NCBI GenBank assembly: GCA_938028835.1
Contig: CALIMJ010000008.1
Coordinates: 1-64,000 of the forward strand
Source: an uncultured bacterium
Lineage (GTDB): Bacteria > Sysuimicrobiota > Sysuimicrobiia > Sysuimicrobiales > Sysuimicrobiaceae
DNA: 64,000 nt
Reading direction: 5' to 3'
The notes below the pieces were generated by a model. The model saw only the letters and a program-made list of their open reading frames with translations. It ran no database searches and was not told where the DNA came from. Both the position numbers and the translations under genes were made by a program. Positions 17,331-26,591 of this stretch are shown here, in pieces (position 1 is the first letter of the stretch; each line of letters opens with the position of its first letter).

Positions 17331-17360
17331 TTGACTCGGCGGGCTTGGCTGTGCTACAAA
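17331..17360 (+). promoter_or_regulatory. Promoter of the proC operon
   Basis: TTGACT (17331-17336) and TACAAA (17355-17360) are separated by 18 bases and lie directly before the T-box leader. Transcription would begin near 17367. Confidence 0.6.
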
Positions 17361-17366
17361 CGGTGC

Positions 17367-17616
17367 GAACTCGGCGAGGAAGGGGCCGGCCGGGAGGGGC
17401 GACCGCAAGCGAGCCGGCAGGCGGTGCGAGGCCGGCCGGGAGCTACCCGGCACCCACCCCGGAGCCGCGGGGGAAGCTGCCGCGTCGGGCGGCGTAACCC
17501 CGCCGGGTACGCCCGTTGTCGCGAAACCAAGCGCCGGCCACCCGTGCAGGGTGCCCGGAAGCAAGGTGGTACCGCGGAGCGCGCCTCCGCCCTTGCGGGC
17601 GGAGGCGCTTCGCGTT
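17367..17616 (+). promoter_or_regulatory. T-box riboswitch leader, probably tRNA(Pro)-sensing
   Basis: The T-box sequence AAGGTGGTACCGCG is at 17563-17576, and its TGGT would pair with the ACCA end of uncharged tRNA. Just after it, GCGCCTCCGCCC and GGGCGGAGGCGC (17581-17608) form a long terminator stem followed by TTCGCGTT. Stem I shows an AGCGAGCC bulge (17408-17415) and a loop AGGCGGTGCGAG (17419-17430). Pairing GGGG (17382-17385) with CCCC (17457-17460) leaves CCC-A at 17453-17456 as specifier, a proline codon, which suits proC. The specifier call is by eye. The run of U after the stem is weak, so control of ribosome access is also possible. Confidence 0.8.
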
Positions 17617-17626
17617 GAGGTGAGGC

Positions 17627-18445
17627 ATGGTGGACGGAAAGACCCACCCCACGGTGGGATTCGTGGGCGCCGGGAACATGGCGGAGGCGCTCATCAGCGG
17701 CATGCGGGCTGCGGACTGGCCGCCGGAGCGGATCTGGGTCACCAACCGGTCCAACCGCACGCGCCTGGACTGGTTGCGGGCCCGCTACGGGGTGCAGACC
17801 ACCCAGGACAAGAAAGAGTTGTGCGGAGCCAGCCAGGTCCTGGTGCTGGCCGTGAAGCCCAAGGACGTGCCGGAGGCCACCGACCAGCTGCGGCCCCTGG
17901 TACGCCCCGGCCACCGGCTGCTGTCGGTGGTGGCGGGTCTCACCCTGGCCTCCCTCGAACGGGCCTTCCCCGGAACCCCGGTGGTGCGCGCCATGCCCAA
18001 TACGCCCTCCGCGGTGCGGGAGGGCGTCACCGCCTACGCCCTGGGCCGGTGGGCGGGCCAGGAGGACGCGCGCCTCGCCCAGGAGGTGTTCGGCTCGGTG
18101 GGTGCGGTGGTAGAGGTCCCCGAGGAGCGCATCGACCTCGTCACGGGCCTTTCCGGCAGCGGGCCCGCGTACGTGTTCTTCCTGGTGGAGAGCCTCATTG
18201 AGGCGGGGGTGCGCTCGGGGCTCCCGCCCGAGGTGGCCCGGGACCTGGTGGTGCAGACGGTGTTCGGTGCGGCTCGGATGCTGCGGGAAACGGGCGAGGA
18301 CCCCGCGGAACTCCGCCGGCGGGTCACCTCGCCGGGTGGGACCACCATGGCCGGGGTGGGAGCTCTGGAGGAGCGCGGGGTCAGGGGAGCTTTCCTGGAG
18401 GCAGTACAACGGGCCGCCCGCAGGGCCCGTGAGCTGGCGTCGTGA
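17627..18445 (+). CDS. proC: Pyrroline-5-carboxylate reductase
   Basis: This 272-residue enzyme makes the last step to proline with NAD(P)H. The Rossmann motif VGFVGAGNMAEA is at the start, and the C-terminal helical domain contains LSGSGPAYVFFL and TSPGGTT, both typical. GAGGTGAGG lies just before the ATG and immediately after the T-box terminator, so proline-tRNA charging probably sets its expression. proB and proA are not in the window. Confidence 0.95.
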   Translation: MVDGKTHPTVGFVGAGNMAEALISGMRAADWPPERIWVTNRSNRTRLDWLRARYGVQTTQDKKELCGASQVLVLAVKPKDVPEATDQLRPLVRPGHRLLSVVAGLTLASLERAFPGTPVVRAMPNTPSAVREGVTAYALGRWAGQEDARLAQEVFGSVGAVVEVPEERIDLVTGLSGSGPAYVFFLVESLIEAGVRSGLPPEVARDLVVQTVFGAARMLRETGEDPAELRRRVTSPGGTTMAGVGALEERGVRGAFLEAVQRAARRARELAS

Positions 18446-19275
18446 ACACCCCGCGGGTGGCTTTCCAGGGCGAGCGGGGGGCCTTCAGCGAGGAGGCCGC
18501 CCTGCGCCACTTCGGAACCGCGGAGCTCCTGCCGCGGCGCACGCTGCGGGAAGTCTTCGAGGCGGTGGCCGGGGGCGAAGCCCACGCGGGGATGGTGCCC
18601 GTGGAGAACTCCGAGGCGGGCAGCATCAACGAGACCTACGATCTGCTCCTGCAGTTCCACCACGCCCTGCGGATCACGGGGGAGGTGACCCTGCGGGTGT
18701 CCCACTGCTTGCTGGGGGTACCCGGTACCCGCCTGGACCGCGTGCGGCGCGTGTACTCCCACCCGCAGGCGCTGGCACAGTGTGAGCTGTTCCTCCGGCA
18801 GCTGGGGGTGGAGGTGGTGCCTTATTACGACACCGCGGGCTCGGCGCAGATGCTGGCCCAGAACCCTTCGCCGGAGGCGGCGGCGATTGCCAGCCGCCGC
18901 GCCGCGGAGCTGTACGGCTTGGTGGTGCTGGCGGAGGAGATCCAGACCAACCCGATGAACTACACGCGGTTCCTGTCTGTGGCCAGGAGCCCGGCGATCC
19001 GGCGGGATCCCAGCAAAACGAGTGTGGTGTTCGCCACCGCTCACCGACCCGGCGCGCTGTACCGGGCTCTGGGGGCGCTGGCGGAAGAGGGCCTGAACCT
19101 GACCAAGCTGGAGAGCCGCCCGGCGCGCCAGGCGGTGTGGGAGTACGTGTTCTACGTGGACTTCGAGGGCCACGAGGAGGAAGAGAGGGTGCAGCGGGCG
19201 CTGGAGTCGCTGCGGGCCCAGTGCCTGTGGGTGATCCGCCTGGGCTCGTACCCCGCGGCGGGGCTGCCCGCATGA
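18442..19275 (+). CDS. pheA: Prephenate dehydratase
   Basis: This 277-residue enzyme converts prephenate to phenylpyruvate for phenylalanine. The catalytic domain covers about residues 4-180, with FQGERGAFSEEAA, VPVENSEAGSI and NYTRFL. A C-terminal ACT domain with LTKLESRPAR gives phenylalanine feedback. It is the monofunctional form without chorismate mutase. Its GTG overlaps the proC stop (GTGA), so it is under the same leader. Confidence 0.95.
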   Translation: MNTPRVAFQGERGAFSEEAALRHFGTAELLPRRTLREVFEAVAGGEAHAGMVPVENSEAGSINETYDLLLQFHHALRITGEVTLRVSHCLLGVPGTRLDRVRRVYSHPQALAQCELFLRQLGVEVVPYYDTAGSAQMLAQNPSPEAAAIASRRAAELYGLVVLAEEIQTNPMNYTRFLSVARSPAIRRDPSKTSVVFATAHRPGALYRALGALAEEGLNLTKLESRPARQAVWEYVFYVDFEGHEEEERVQRALESLRAQCLWVIRLGSYPAAGLPA

Positions 19276-20306
19276 GGCCCTGGCCCGGGGTGCTGCAGGC
19301 ATTCGCGGACCGCCTCCCGGTCAGCGACCGCACCCCGCCGCTTTCCCTCCGGGAGGGCAATACCCCTCTTGTACCCTCGGTGTCCATCACTCGGGACCTG
19401 CCGGAGGTGGAGCTGTACTTCAAGTGGGAGGGTGCCAACCCCACCGGCTCCTTCAAGGATCGGGGGATGGTGGTGGCGGTGGCCAAGGCGGCGGAGGCGG
19501 GCGCGCGGGCCGTGGTGTGCGCGTCCACGGGCAACACCGCGGCCTCGGCGGCGGCGTACGCGGCCCGGGCGGGGTTGCGGTGTCTGGTGGTCCTGCCGGA
19601 GGGGTCCGTGGCCACGGGCAAGCTGGCCCAGGCCCGCATGCACGGGGCGGTGGTGGCCAGCGTGCCGTGCTCGTTCGACCAGGCCCTGCAGCTGGTGCGC
19701 GAGGCCAGCGAACGGCTGCACATCGCCCTGGTGAATTCCCTGAACCCCTACCGGCTGGAAGGACAGAAGACCGCGGCGTTTGAGATCCTCGACCAGCTGG
19801 GGAAGCCGCCGGAGGCGGTGGTGCTCCCGGTGGGCAACGCGGGCAACATCACCGCCTACTGGCGCGGGTTCTCCGAGGCCCTGCCGCCCCGCCACAGGCC
19901 CCGCATGTGGGGCGTGCAGGCAGAGGGAGCCGCCCCCATCGTGGTGGGCCGGCCCGTGGAGCACCCGCAGACGGTCGCGAGCGCCATCCGCATCGGGAAG
20001 CCGGCGTCGTGGGAAGGGGCGGTGCGGGCCGCCTCCGAGTCCGGGGGCAGGATTTTTGCGGTCAGCGACGAGGAGATCCTGCACGCGCAGGCCCGCCTCG
20101 CCAGGGAAGAGGGTCTGTTCGTGGAGCCTGCCTCCGCGGCCTCCGTGGCGGGACTGCTGCGTCTGGCGCGGGAGGGCGTCGGGATCCGGGGGGCCGTGGT
20201 GGCGGTACTGACCGGCCACGGCCTCAAGGACCCGGCCACCGCGGAGCGGACGCCCCAGCCGGTGCGCGTGGAGCCCACCGTGGAGGCCCTCGCCTCGCTC
20301 CTCTAG
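19272..20306 (+). CDS. thrC: Threonine synthase
   Basis: This 344-residue PLP enzyme makes threonine from phosphohomoserine. The cofactor lysine lies in NPTGSFKDRGM, the phosphate loop appears as GNAGNITAYW, and CASTGNTAASAAAYA is typical. The ATG overlaps the pheA stop (ATGA). No thrB is present between thrC and hom, so homoserine kinase must be encoded elsewhere. Confidence 0.95.
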   Translation: MRPWPGVLQAFADRLPVSDRTPPLSLREGNTPLVPSVSITRDLPEVELYFKWEGANPTGSFKDRGMVVAVAKAAEAGARAVVCASTGNTAASAAAYAARAGLRCLVVLPEGSVATGKLAQARMHGAVVASVPCSFDQALQLVREASERLHIALVNSLNPYRLEGQKTAAFEILDQLGKPPEAVVLPVGNAGNITAYWRGFSEALPPRHRPRMWGVQAEGAAPIVVGRPVEHPQTVASAIRIGKPASWEGAVRAASESGGRIFAVSDEEILHAQARLAREEGLFVEPASAASVAGLLRLAREGVGIRGAVVAVLTGHGLKDPATAERTPQPVRVEPTVEALASLL

Positions 20307-20347
20307 GGCTGTTAGATTCGGTCGGCGAGCCGGTAGAATCGAGCGAG

Positions 20348-21622
20348 ATGCTGCGCGTGGGGCTTCTGGGACTGGGTACCGTGGGCAGCGCGGTGGTGCG
20401 TCGGCTGCAGGACAGCGCCACCGAGCTGGCCCACCGCGCCGGCATGCCCCTCGTCCTCCGCAGGGTAGCGGTGGCGCACCTGGACAAGCCGCGGCAGGTG
20501 TCCGTGGACCGCGACCTGCTCACCGACGACGCGTGGCGGGTGGTGCGGGATCCCGAGGTGGACGTGGTGGTGGAGCTGATCGGCGGGATCGAGCCTGCCC
20601 GGAGCTACGTGCGCGAGGCCCTGAGCCTGGGCAAGTCCGTGGTCACCGCCAACAAGCAGCTCATGGCCAGCCGCGGCCGGGAGCTCCTGGAGGCGGCAGA
20701 GGCTTCGGGAGCCGACCTGTTCTTCGAGGCCAGCGTGGCGGGCGGGATCCCCGTGATCCGCACCCTCAAGGAGTCCCTGGCGGGCGACCGAGTGCGGGAG
20801 ATCGCGGCCATCCTGAACGGCACCACCAACTACATCCTCACGCGGATGGACGAGGAGGGGCTGTCGTTCGCGGAGGCGTTGAGCGAGGCGCAGCGTCTGG
20901 GCTTCGCGGAGAGCGACCCCACGGAGGACATCGAGGGCCACGACGCCGCGGCCAAGCTGGCCATCCTGGCCAGCGTGGCCTTCAACAGCCGGGTGGTGCG
21001 CAGTGACGTCCACTGCGAGGGGATCGCCCAGGTGACCCAGCGGGAAGTGGCCTACACGAAGAGCCTGGGGTTCACCCTGAAGCTGGTGGCCCACGCTCGG
21101 GACCTGGGGGAGGAGGTGGAGGTGGCGGTGTACCCCGCGCTGCTTCCCACCTCCCACCCCCTGGCCTCGGTCCGGCGCGAGTTCAACGCGGTGTGGATGC
21201 GGGCGGAGGCCGCGGGCGAGCTGCTCCTGTACGGCCGGGGAGCCGGCGGGGACCCCACAGCTTCCGCGGTGCTTTCAGACCTGGTGGCGGTGGCCCGGAA
21301 CCGGCGCCACAAGGCCCACGGACGGGTCAGCTGCACGTGCTACCACCGGAAGGGGGTCCGCAGCTCCGCGGACCGCGTCCTGGCCGCGTGCCTGGTGCTG
21401 CGGGTGGTGGACCGGCCGGGGGTGTTCGCCCAGGTGGCCTCGGCCTTCGGAGAGGAGCAGGTGAGCCTGCACTCCATCGTGCAGCAGAGCCGGGGGGAGG
21501 AAGCGGACGTGCTGCTGCGCACGCACCCCGCGGCTGAGCGGAGCCTGCGGGCGGTCCTACACCGGCTGCACCGCATGCCCGTGGTGCGGGGCTGCAGCCC
21601 GCTGCTGCGGGTGATCGAGTAA
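20348..21622 (+). CDS. hom: Homoserine dehydrogenase
   Basis: This 424-residue enzyme has a Rossmann domain ([13 protein letters not shown]), the catalytic core ([38 protein letters not shown]) and a C-terminal ACT domain ([27 protein letters not shown]) for threonine feedback. It reduces aspartate semialdehyde to homoserine. TAGAAT ends eight bases before the ATG and no ribosome site is visible, so besides read-through from thrC it may have its own leaderless transcript. Confidence 0.95.
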   Translation: MLRVGLLGLGTVGSAVVRRLQDSATELAHRAGMPLVLRRVAVAHLDKPRQVSVDRDLLTDDAWRVVRDPEVDVVVELIGGIEPARSYVREALSLGKSVVTANKQLMASRGRELLEAAEASGADLFFEASVAGGIPVIRTLKESLAGDRVREIAAILNGTTNYILTRMDEEGLSFAEALSEAQRLGFAESDPTEDIEGHDAAAKLAILASVAFNSRVVRSDVHCEGIAQVTQREVAYTKSLGFTLKLVAHARDLGEEVEVAVYPALLPTSHPLASVRREFNAVWMRAEAAGELLLYGRGAGGDPTASAVLSDLVAVARNRRHKAHGRVSCTCYHRKGVRSSADRVLAACLVLRVVDRPGVFAQVASAFGEEQVSLHSIVQQSRGEEADVLLRTHPAAERSLRAVLHRLHRMPVVRGCSPLLRVIE

Positions 21623-21647
21623 AGCCGACCCGGAGGATGGAGCGACC

Positions 21648-22862
21648 ATGAGCCTCATCGTGCAGAAGTTCGGCGGCAGCTCGGTGGCGACCCCGGAGCG
21701 CATGTTCCACGTGGCGCGCCGAGTGGCCCGGACCCGGCGGGCGGGGCACCAGGTGGTGGTGGTGGTCTCCGCGCCGGGGGACACCACAGACGAACTGATC
21801 CAGCGCGCCCACCGGATCACGGAGCGGCCCTCGCCGCGGGAACTGGACATGCTGCTGGCGGTGGGCGAGCAGATCTCCATCGCGCTGCTGGCCATGGCCC
21901 TGCAGGAGGAAGGGGAGCGGGCCACGTCCCTGACGGGCTGGCAGGTCCGCATCCTCACCGAGCCGGTGCACACCAAGGCCCGCATCCTGGACGTGGAGCG
22001 GGGCCGGCTGCTGGACGAGCTGAGCCGTGGCCGCATCCCTGTGGTGGCGGGCTTCCAGGGGGTCACGGCCTCCGGCGAGCTCACCACCCTGGGGCGGGGC
22101 GGGTCCGATACCACCGCGGTGGCCGTGGCCGCGGCTTTGGGGGCGGACGTGTGTGAGATCTACACGGACGTGCCCGGAGTGTTCACCGCTGACCCGCGGC
22201 TGGTGCCCACGGCCCGGAAGCTGCCCTACCTCACCTACGACGAGATGCTGGAGATGGCGTCCTCGGGCGCGGTGGTGGTGCAGACCCGGGCCGCGGAGTA
22301 CGCCAAGCTGCACCGGGTGCGGTTGCACGTGCGCAGTACGTTCGAGGACGGCGAGGGAACCATCATCGGGGAGGAGCCCATGGAGCCGGTACGGTCCGTG
22401 AACGCGGTGACCCACGACCTGGACGTGTGCAAGATCACCGTCCAGGACCTGCCGGATGTGCCGGGGGTGGCGCACCGGCTGTTCGGGGTGCTGGCGGAGG
22501 CGCACGTGAACGTGGACATGATCGTGCAGACCGCGAGCCGGGGCGGCCGGGCGGACATCTCCTTCACCGTCAGCCGCGGGGACGCGCGGGCGGCGGTGGA
22601 GGGCGCGGAGCGGGTGGCGAGGGAGCTGGGGGCCAGCAAGGTGGAGAGCGAGGAGGGGGTGGCGAAGGTATCCGTGGTGGGAGCGGGGATGGTGAGCAAC
22701 CCCGGCGTGGCTGCCACCATGTTCGGCGCCTTGGCCGCGGAGCAGATCAACATCCAGATGATCAGCACCTCCGAGATCAAGATCTCCTGCGTCATCGACG
22801 CCGCCTCCGTGCCCCGGGCGGTGCGGGCGCTGCACCGGGCCTTCAACCTGGAGGAGGAGTGA
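21648..22862 (+). CDS. lysC: Aspartate kinase
   Basis: This 404-residue enzyme phosphorylates aspartate, the entry to lysine, threonine and methionine. It has the kinase motif [15 protein letters not shown], then [17 protein letters not shown], and two C-terminal ACT domains (about residues 265-400) that sense end products. It lies 25 bases after hom with GGAGG upstream. With hom and thrC it covers the threonine branch except for aspartate semialdehyde dehydrogenase and homoserine kinase. Confidence 0.96.
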   Translation: MSLIVQKFGGSSVATPERMFHVARRVARTRRAGHQVVVVVSAPGDTTDELIQRAHRITERPSPRELDMLLAVGEQISIALLAMALQEEGERATSLTGWQVRILTEPVHTKARILDVERGRLLDELSRGRIPVVAGFQGVTASGELTTLGRGGSDTTAVAVAAALGADVCEIYTDVPGVFTADPRLVPTARKLPYLTYDEMLEMASSGAVVVQTRAAEYAKLHRVRLHVRSTFEDGEGTIIGEEPMEPVRSVNAVTHDLDVCKITVQDLPDVPGVAHRLFGVLAEAHVNVDMIVQTASRGGRADISFTVSRGDARAAVEGAERVARELGASKVESEEGVAKVSVVGAGMVSNPGVAATMFGALAAEQINIQMISTSEIKISCVIDAASVPRAVRALHRAFNLEEE

Positions 22863-22890
22863 AACCCGAACGTTCCGCAGAAGGTCCGTA

Positions 22891-22938
22891 GACCCCGCCC
22901 GGACCGCGCAGCTAGGATGGTGCGGGGTCCGGGGTTTT
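22891..22938 (+). terminator. Hairpin between lysC and the purine permease
   Basis: GACCCCGC (22891-22898) pairs with GCGGGGTC (22922-22929), followed by CGGGGTTTTCC. It probably ends the amino-acid operon. TAGGAT inside the loop region could be the -10 of the permease promoter, so the two functions may overlap. Confidence 0.5.
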
Positions 22939-22979
22939 CCCTGCCCGCGTCCGTAGAGGTCGAACAGGAGGTGGTGGAG

Positions 22980-24380
22980 TTGGCGCAGGCGCACGCCCTC
23001 CCCGCACAGGCGGGGTGGTGGGAACGGACCTTCCAGCTGAGCGAACGGGGAACCACGGTGGCCACGGAGCTCAGGGCGGGGCTGGCGACCTTCATGGTCA
23101 TGGCCTACATCATCTTCGTGAACCCCAGCATCCTGGGACAGGTGGCTGACCCCACCGGGGCGAAGATGCCGTTCTCCGCGGCGCTCACGGTGACGTGCCT
23201 CACCGCGGGCGTGCTGAGCATCCTGATGGGGCTGGCGTCCAACTACCCGTTCGCGCTGGCCCCGGGGATGGGGCTGAACGCGGTGGTGACGTTCCAGCTG
23301 GTTGGGGCGCTGAAGCTCACCTGGCCGCAGGCCATGTCCGTGATCCTTCTGGAGGGCCTGGTGATCCTGGTGCTGGTGCTCACCCGCTTCCGGGAGGCGG
23401 TGATGGAGGCCATCCCCATGTCGCTGAAACGGGCCATCGGTGTGGGCATCGGTCTGTTCATCGCCATCATCGGGTTCGTCAACGGTGGCTTCATCTCCCG
23501 GGGAGAGGCCACCGCCCTCACGCTGGGCCGCCTTCACACCCTGCCCGTGGCGGTGTTCGTGCTGGGGTTTCTGATCACCGGCTACCTGCTGGCCCGGCGG
23601 GTGCGGGGGGCCCTGCTGTACGGCATCCTGCTCACCACCGCCATCGCCATCGTGGCCAACGCGGTGTGGGGCGGCGGAAAGGCCTTCGGCCCGTCCGCGG
23701 TCCTACCGGAGCGGTGGGTGGCCGCGCCCGCGGGTCTGTGGGGGCCGGACCGCGTCTTCGGACGGGTGGACTTCGGGTTCTTCGCCACCCTGGGGGTGGC
23801 CACCGCCCTGCTGGTGACCTTTTCCATCATGCTGGCGGACTTCTTCGACACCATGGGGACCGTGGTGGGTATTGGGGCGGAGGCGGGCTTTCTGGACCAG
23901 CAGGGCCGGCTGCCCCGCATCCGCCAGGTCCTGCTGGTGGACTCCCTGGGCGCCGCGTTGGGGGGCTTCGCCAACAGCAGCAGCAACACCACGTACATCG
24001 AAAGCGCCGCAGGCGTGGCGGAGGGAGGGCGCACCGGCTTGGTTTCGGTGGTGGTAGGCGTACTGTTCCTGCTGGCCATGTTCCTGAACCCCGTGGCGGG
24101 GGTGATCCCCAAGGAGGCCACGGCGCCGGCCCTCATCCTCGTGGGGTTCTTCATGATGACGGTGGCCCGGGAGATCCCGTGGACCGACTACGAGGAGGCG
24201 ATCCCGGCCTTCGTCACCATGCTGGTGATGCCCTTCACGTGGAGCATCACCAACGGCATCGGGGCGGGGTTCATCACCTACACGGTGCTGAAGGTGTTGT
24301 CCGGCAAGGCGAAAGAGGTGCGGCCGCTGATGTGGGTAGCGGCCGCCGCCTTCGTGGTGTACTTCCTGTTCCCCGCGTGA
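22980..24380 (+). CDS. NCS2 (AzgA-like) purine permease
   Basis: This 466-residue protein has about 12 to 14 membrane helices and fits the AzgA/PbuG subgroup of NCS2, which imports guanine, hypoxanthine or adenine with protons. Key stretches are FMVMAYIIFVNPSIL, FALAPGMGLNA, DFFDTMGTVVGIG and FANSSSNTTYIESAAGVAEGGRTG. I chose the TTG at 22980 because AGGAGG lies eight bases upstream. The preceding 21 codons do not look like protein. A hypoxanthine-guanine phosphoribosyltransferase gene in the window would trap the imported base. Confidence 0.9.
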   Translation: MAQAHALPAQAGWWERTFQLSERGTTVATELRAGLATFMVMAYIIFVNPSILGQVADPTGAKMPFSAALTVTCLTAGVLSILMGLASNYPFALAPGMGLNAVVTFQLVGALKLTWPQAMSVILLEGLVILVLVLTRFREAVMEAIPMSLKRAIGVGIGLFIAIIGFVNGGFISRGEATALTLGRLHTLPVAVFVLGFLITGYLLARRVRGALLYGILLTTAIAIVANAVWGGGKAFGPSAVLPERWVAAPAGLWGPDRVFGRVDFGFFATLGVATALLVTFSIMLADFFDTMGTVVGIGAEAGFLDQQGRLPRIRQVLLVDSLGAALGGFANSSSNTTYIESAAGVAEGGRTGLVSVVVGVLFLLAMFLNPVAGVIPKEATAPALILVGFFMMTVAREIPWTDYEEAIPAFVTMLVMPFTWSITNGIGAGFITYTVLKVLSGKAKEVRPLMWVAAAAFVVYFLFPA

Positions 24381-24384
24381 ACGG

Positions 24385-25176
24385 GTGCGCTCCGGGCTGG
24401 TCAGTCTGCTGACCGACTTCGGGCCGGACAGCCGGTACGCCGCAGAGGTGCGGGCGGTCCTCCTAGCGCCCGCTCCGGGAGCGCGCCTCCAGGTGGTGGA
24501 GATCAGCCACGCGGTCCGACGCCACCACGTCCGGGAGGGAGCATACGTCCTGCGGTCGGTGGTCGCCAGCTTCCCCGCGGGGACCGTGCACCTGGCGGTG
24601 GTGGACCCCGGCGTGGGCACCGGACGACGGGCCGTGGTGCTGCGGTCGGGCGGCCACCTGCTGGTGGGGCCGGACAACGGCCTCCTGCTGCCCGCAGCCC
24701 GGGTCCTGGGCGGCCCGGAGGTACGCCAGCTCACCCACCCGGACCTGCGGCGTCCGCAGGTGTCGCCGACCTTCTGGGGCCGGGACGTGTTCGCACCCGC
24801 GGCCCGCTGGCTCGCCCTGGGTTTCCCCTTCGAGGAGGTGGGGCCGGAGATTTCCGACCCTGTGGAGCTGCAGGAGAAGGCCCCGCAGCGCCGGGCGGAC
24901 GGGTTGAGCGGGGAGGTGGCGTCCTGCGACGCCTTCGGCAACCTCGCCACCAACATCCCGGGGGCGTGGCTGGACGAGCTGCCCCAGGCCCTTTGGGTTC
25001 AGGTGGGCGACCGGACGCACCGCGCCCGCAGGGTCCGCACCTACGGGGATGGGGATCCCGGAGACCTGCTGGTGCTGGTGGGGAGCGACGGGTTTGTGGA
25101 GGTGGCCGTGCGGGAGGGAGACGCCGCCGCCCGGCTGGGCGCGGGGCCCGGGGATCCCGTGATCCTCCGGGTGTGA
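24385..25176 (+). CDS. SAM hydroxide adenosyltransferase (SAM hydrolase)
   Basis: This 263-residue protein belongs to the DUF62/duf-62 and fluorinase-like family, which splits S-adenosylmethionine with water into adenosine and methionine. LLTDFGPDSRYAAEV, VDPGVGTGRRAVV, GPDNGLL and DAFGNLATNI match the two-domain fold. It starts four bases after the permease stop. The product adenosine links it to purine salvage, and the permease partner supports a role in nucleoside balance. Confidence 0.9.
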   Translation: MRSGLVSLLTDFGPDSRYAAEVRAVLLAPAPGARLQVVEISHAVRRHHVREGAYVLRSVVASFPAGTVHLAVVDPGVGTGRRAVVLRSGGHLLVGPDNGLLLPAARVLGGPEVRQLTHPDLRRPQVSPTFWGRDVFAPAARWLALGFPFEEVGPEISDPVELQEKAPQRRADGLSGEVASCDAFGNLATNIPGAWLDELPQALWVQVGDRTHRARRVRTYGDGDPGDLLVLVGSDGFVEVAVREGDAAARLGAGPGDPVILRV

Positions 25177-25197
25177 CCCCGCTGTCCACCAGAGCGT

Positions 25198-25203
25198 TAC
25201 AAT
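25198..25203 (+). promoter_or_regulatory. Likely -10 element for the S41 gene
   Basis: TACAAT is placed about 40 bases before the S41 start, with GAGGAGGAGG as ribosome site in between. A clear -35 is not visible. Confidence 0.4.
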
Positions 25204-25244
25204 GGCAGCAAACAGTTTTCCCTGGAAGTTGAGGAGGAGGCCCC

Positions 25245-26588
25245 ATGGGCATGCTGCGCTGGGGGAGGGTGGCGGGAGCGGTCAGTCTGGTGGCCGTCCT
25301 GCTGGCCACAGCGCTTCCCGCAGCACAGGCGGCGGACGCGTCGCTGGTCTTCCGGGTGGTGGAGCTGCTGCGGGACGAGCACGTGGCGCGCCCGGACCCC
25401 GTGCAGCTGTACCGGGCGGCGCTTGGGGGACTGCGGGAAGCGCTGCAGCGCGTGGGGATCCAGACACCCCTTGCGGACCTGTTCGCGCGCGACGAGGAGC
25501 ATGCGCGGGAGCAGTTCCAGCGGCGCTTCGACCAGGCGGTGCGGGCTGCATCCGGCCGGCTTACGGAGCAGGACCTCCAGTTCGCCGCCGCGCGGGCGGC
25601 GGCCAGTAGCCTGCGGGACTCCCACACGGGTTTCATCCCCCCGGAGCGGCTGGCGGAGCTGAGGCGCCAGCAGCAGAACGAGGCGGCGTTCACCGGGATC
25701 GGCATCCTGCTGGTGACCAAGGACGGAAAGTTCTACGCGCGGCTGGTCTTCCCGGGCAGCCCTGCGCAGCGGGCCGGGTTGCGGCCTTTCGACCGCATCC
25801 TGGCCATCGACGGGGTCAGCACCCAGGGGATGACCACCGGCGACGTTTCCAGCCGCATCCGCGGGCCGCAGGGGACTCCTGTCACCCTGACGGTCCAGCG
25901 TCCCGGGCAGCCCGCGCCCCTGGTGGTGTCGGTGGTGCGCGAGCCCATCGTCGTCCCGTCGGTGGAGTGGGCGGTGCTGGACGGGCAGGTGGGGTACGTG
26001 CGCTTCGGGCAGTTCAACCAGGGCTCCAGCGCGAGGTTGGCCCGGGCGGTGGGCGAGCTCCAGCAGCAGGGGATCCGGGGGCTGGTGCTGGACCTGCGGG
26101 GCAACCCGGGCGGGTTCGTGTCGGAGCTGAACCGGGTGGCGGAGCTGTTCCTGCCGCGGGGCGTGGTGGTGTACACGCTGGAAAGCCGAGAGGAGGGGCG
26201 CCGCAGCTACGTGACCCGTTCCGGGCCGGTGCTGCCCCCTACGGTGCCCATGGTGGTCCTGGTGGACGACGACACCGCCAGCGCCGCGGAGCTGTTGAGC
26301 GCGGCCCTGCGGGACCACGGCCGGGCTCCCCTCGTGGGGGTGCGGACGGCGGGTGCTGTGCTGGTGAGCGTCACCTTCCCGTTACCGGGCGGTGCGGGCC
26401 TCAGCGTGGCCATCGCCCGCATGCTGACCCCGCGGGGGGAAGAGCTGGAGGGCCGGGGGATCCAGCCGGACGTGGAGGTCGACCTCACGGTGGCGGACCT
26501 GGACAACGGCATGGACAGCCAGCTGGTTCGCGGGCGGGAGGAGCTGGCCCGGGTCGCCCGGCAAGGCAACCTCCTGCTTACTCGCTGA
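25245..26588 (+). CDS. S41-family C-terminal processing peptidase-like protein, catalytic lysine missing
   Basis: This 447-residue exported protein has a signal peptide (VAVLLATALPAAQA), a PDZ domain at about residues 145-225 (FPGSPAQRAGLRPFDRILAI) and an S41 protease core. The serine is present in DTASAAELLSAAL. The motif normally read as RTFGKG is RTAGAV here, so the lysine that activates the serine is replaced by alanine. The second S41 protein of this window keeps the lysine. It may be a binding protein or regulator rather than a protease, or may use another base. Confidence 0.85.
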   Translation: MGMLRWGRVAGAVSLVAVLLATALPAAQAADASLVFRVVELLRDEHVARPDPVQLYRAALGGLREALQRVGIQTPLADLFARDEEHAREQFQRRFDQAVRAASGRLTEQDLQFAAARAAASSLRDSHTGFIPPERLAELRRQQQNEAAFTGIGILLVTKDGKFYARLVFPGSPAQRAGLRPFDRILAIDGVSTQGMTTGDVSSRIRGPQGTPVTLTVQRPGQPAPLVVSVVREPIVVPSVEWAVLDGQVGYVRFGQFNQGSSARLARAVGELQQQGIRGLVLDLRGNPGGFVSELNRVAELFLPRGVVVYTLESREEGRRSYVTRSGPVLPPTVPMVVLVDDDTASAAELLSAALRDHGRAPLVGVRTAGAVLVSVTFPLPGGAGLSVAIARMLTPRGEELEGRGIQPDVEVDLTVADLDNGMDSQLVRGREELARVARQGNLLLTR

Positions 26589-26591
26589 CTG

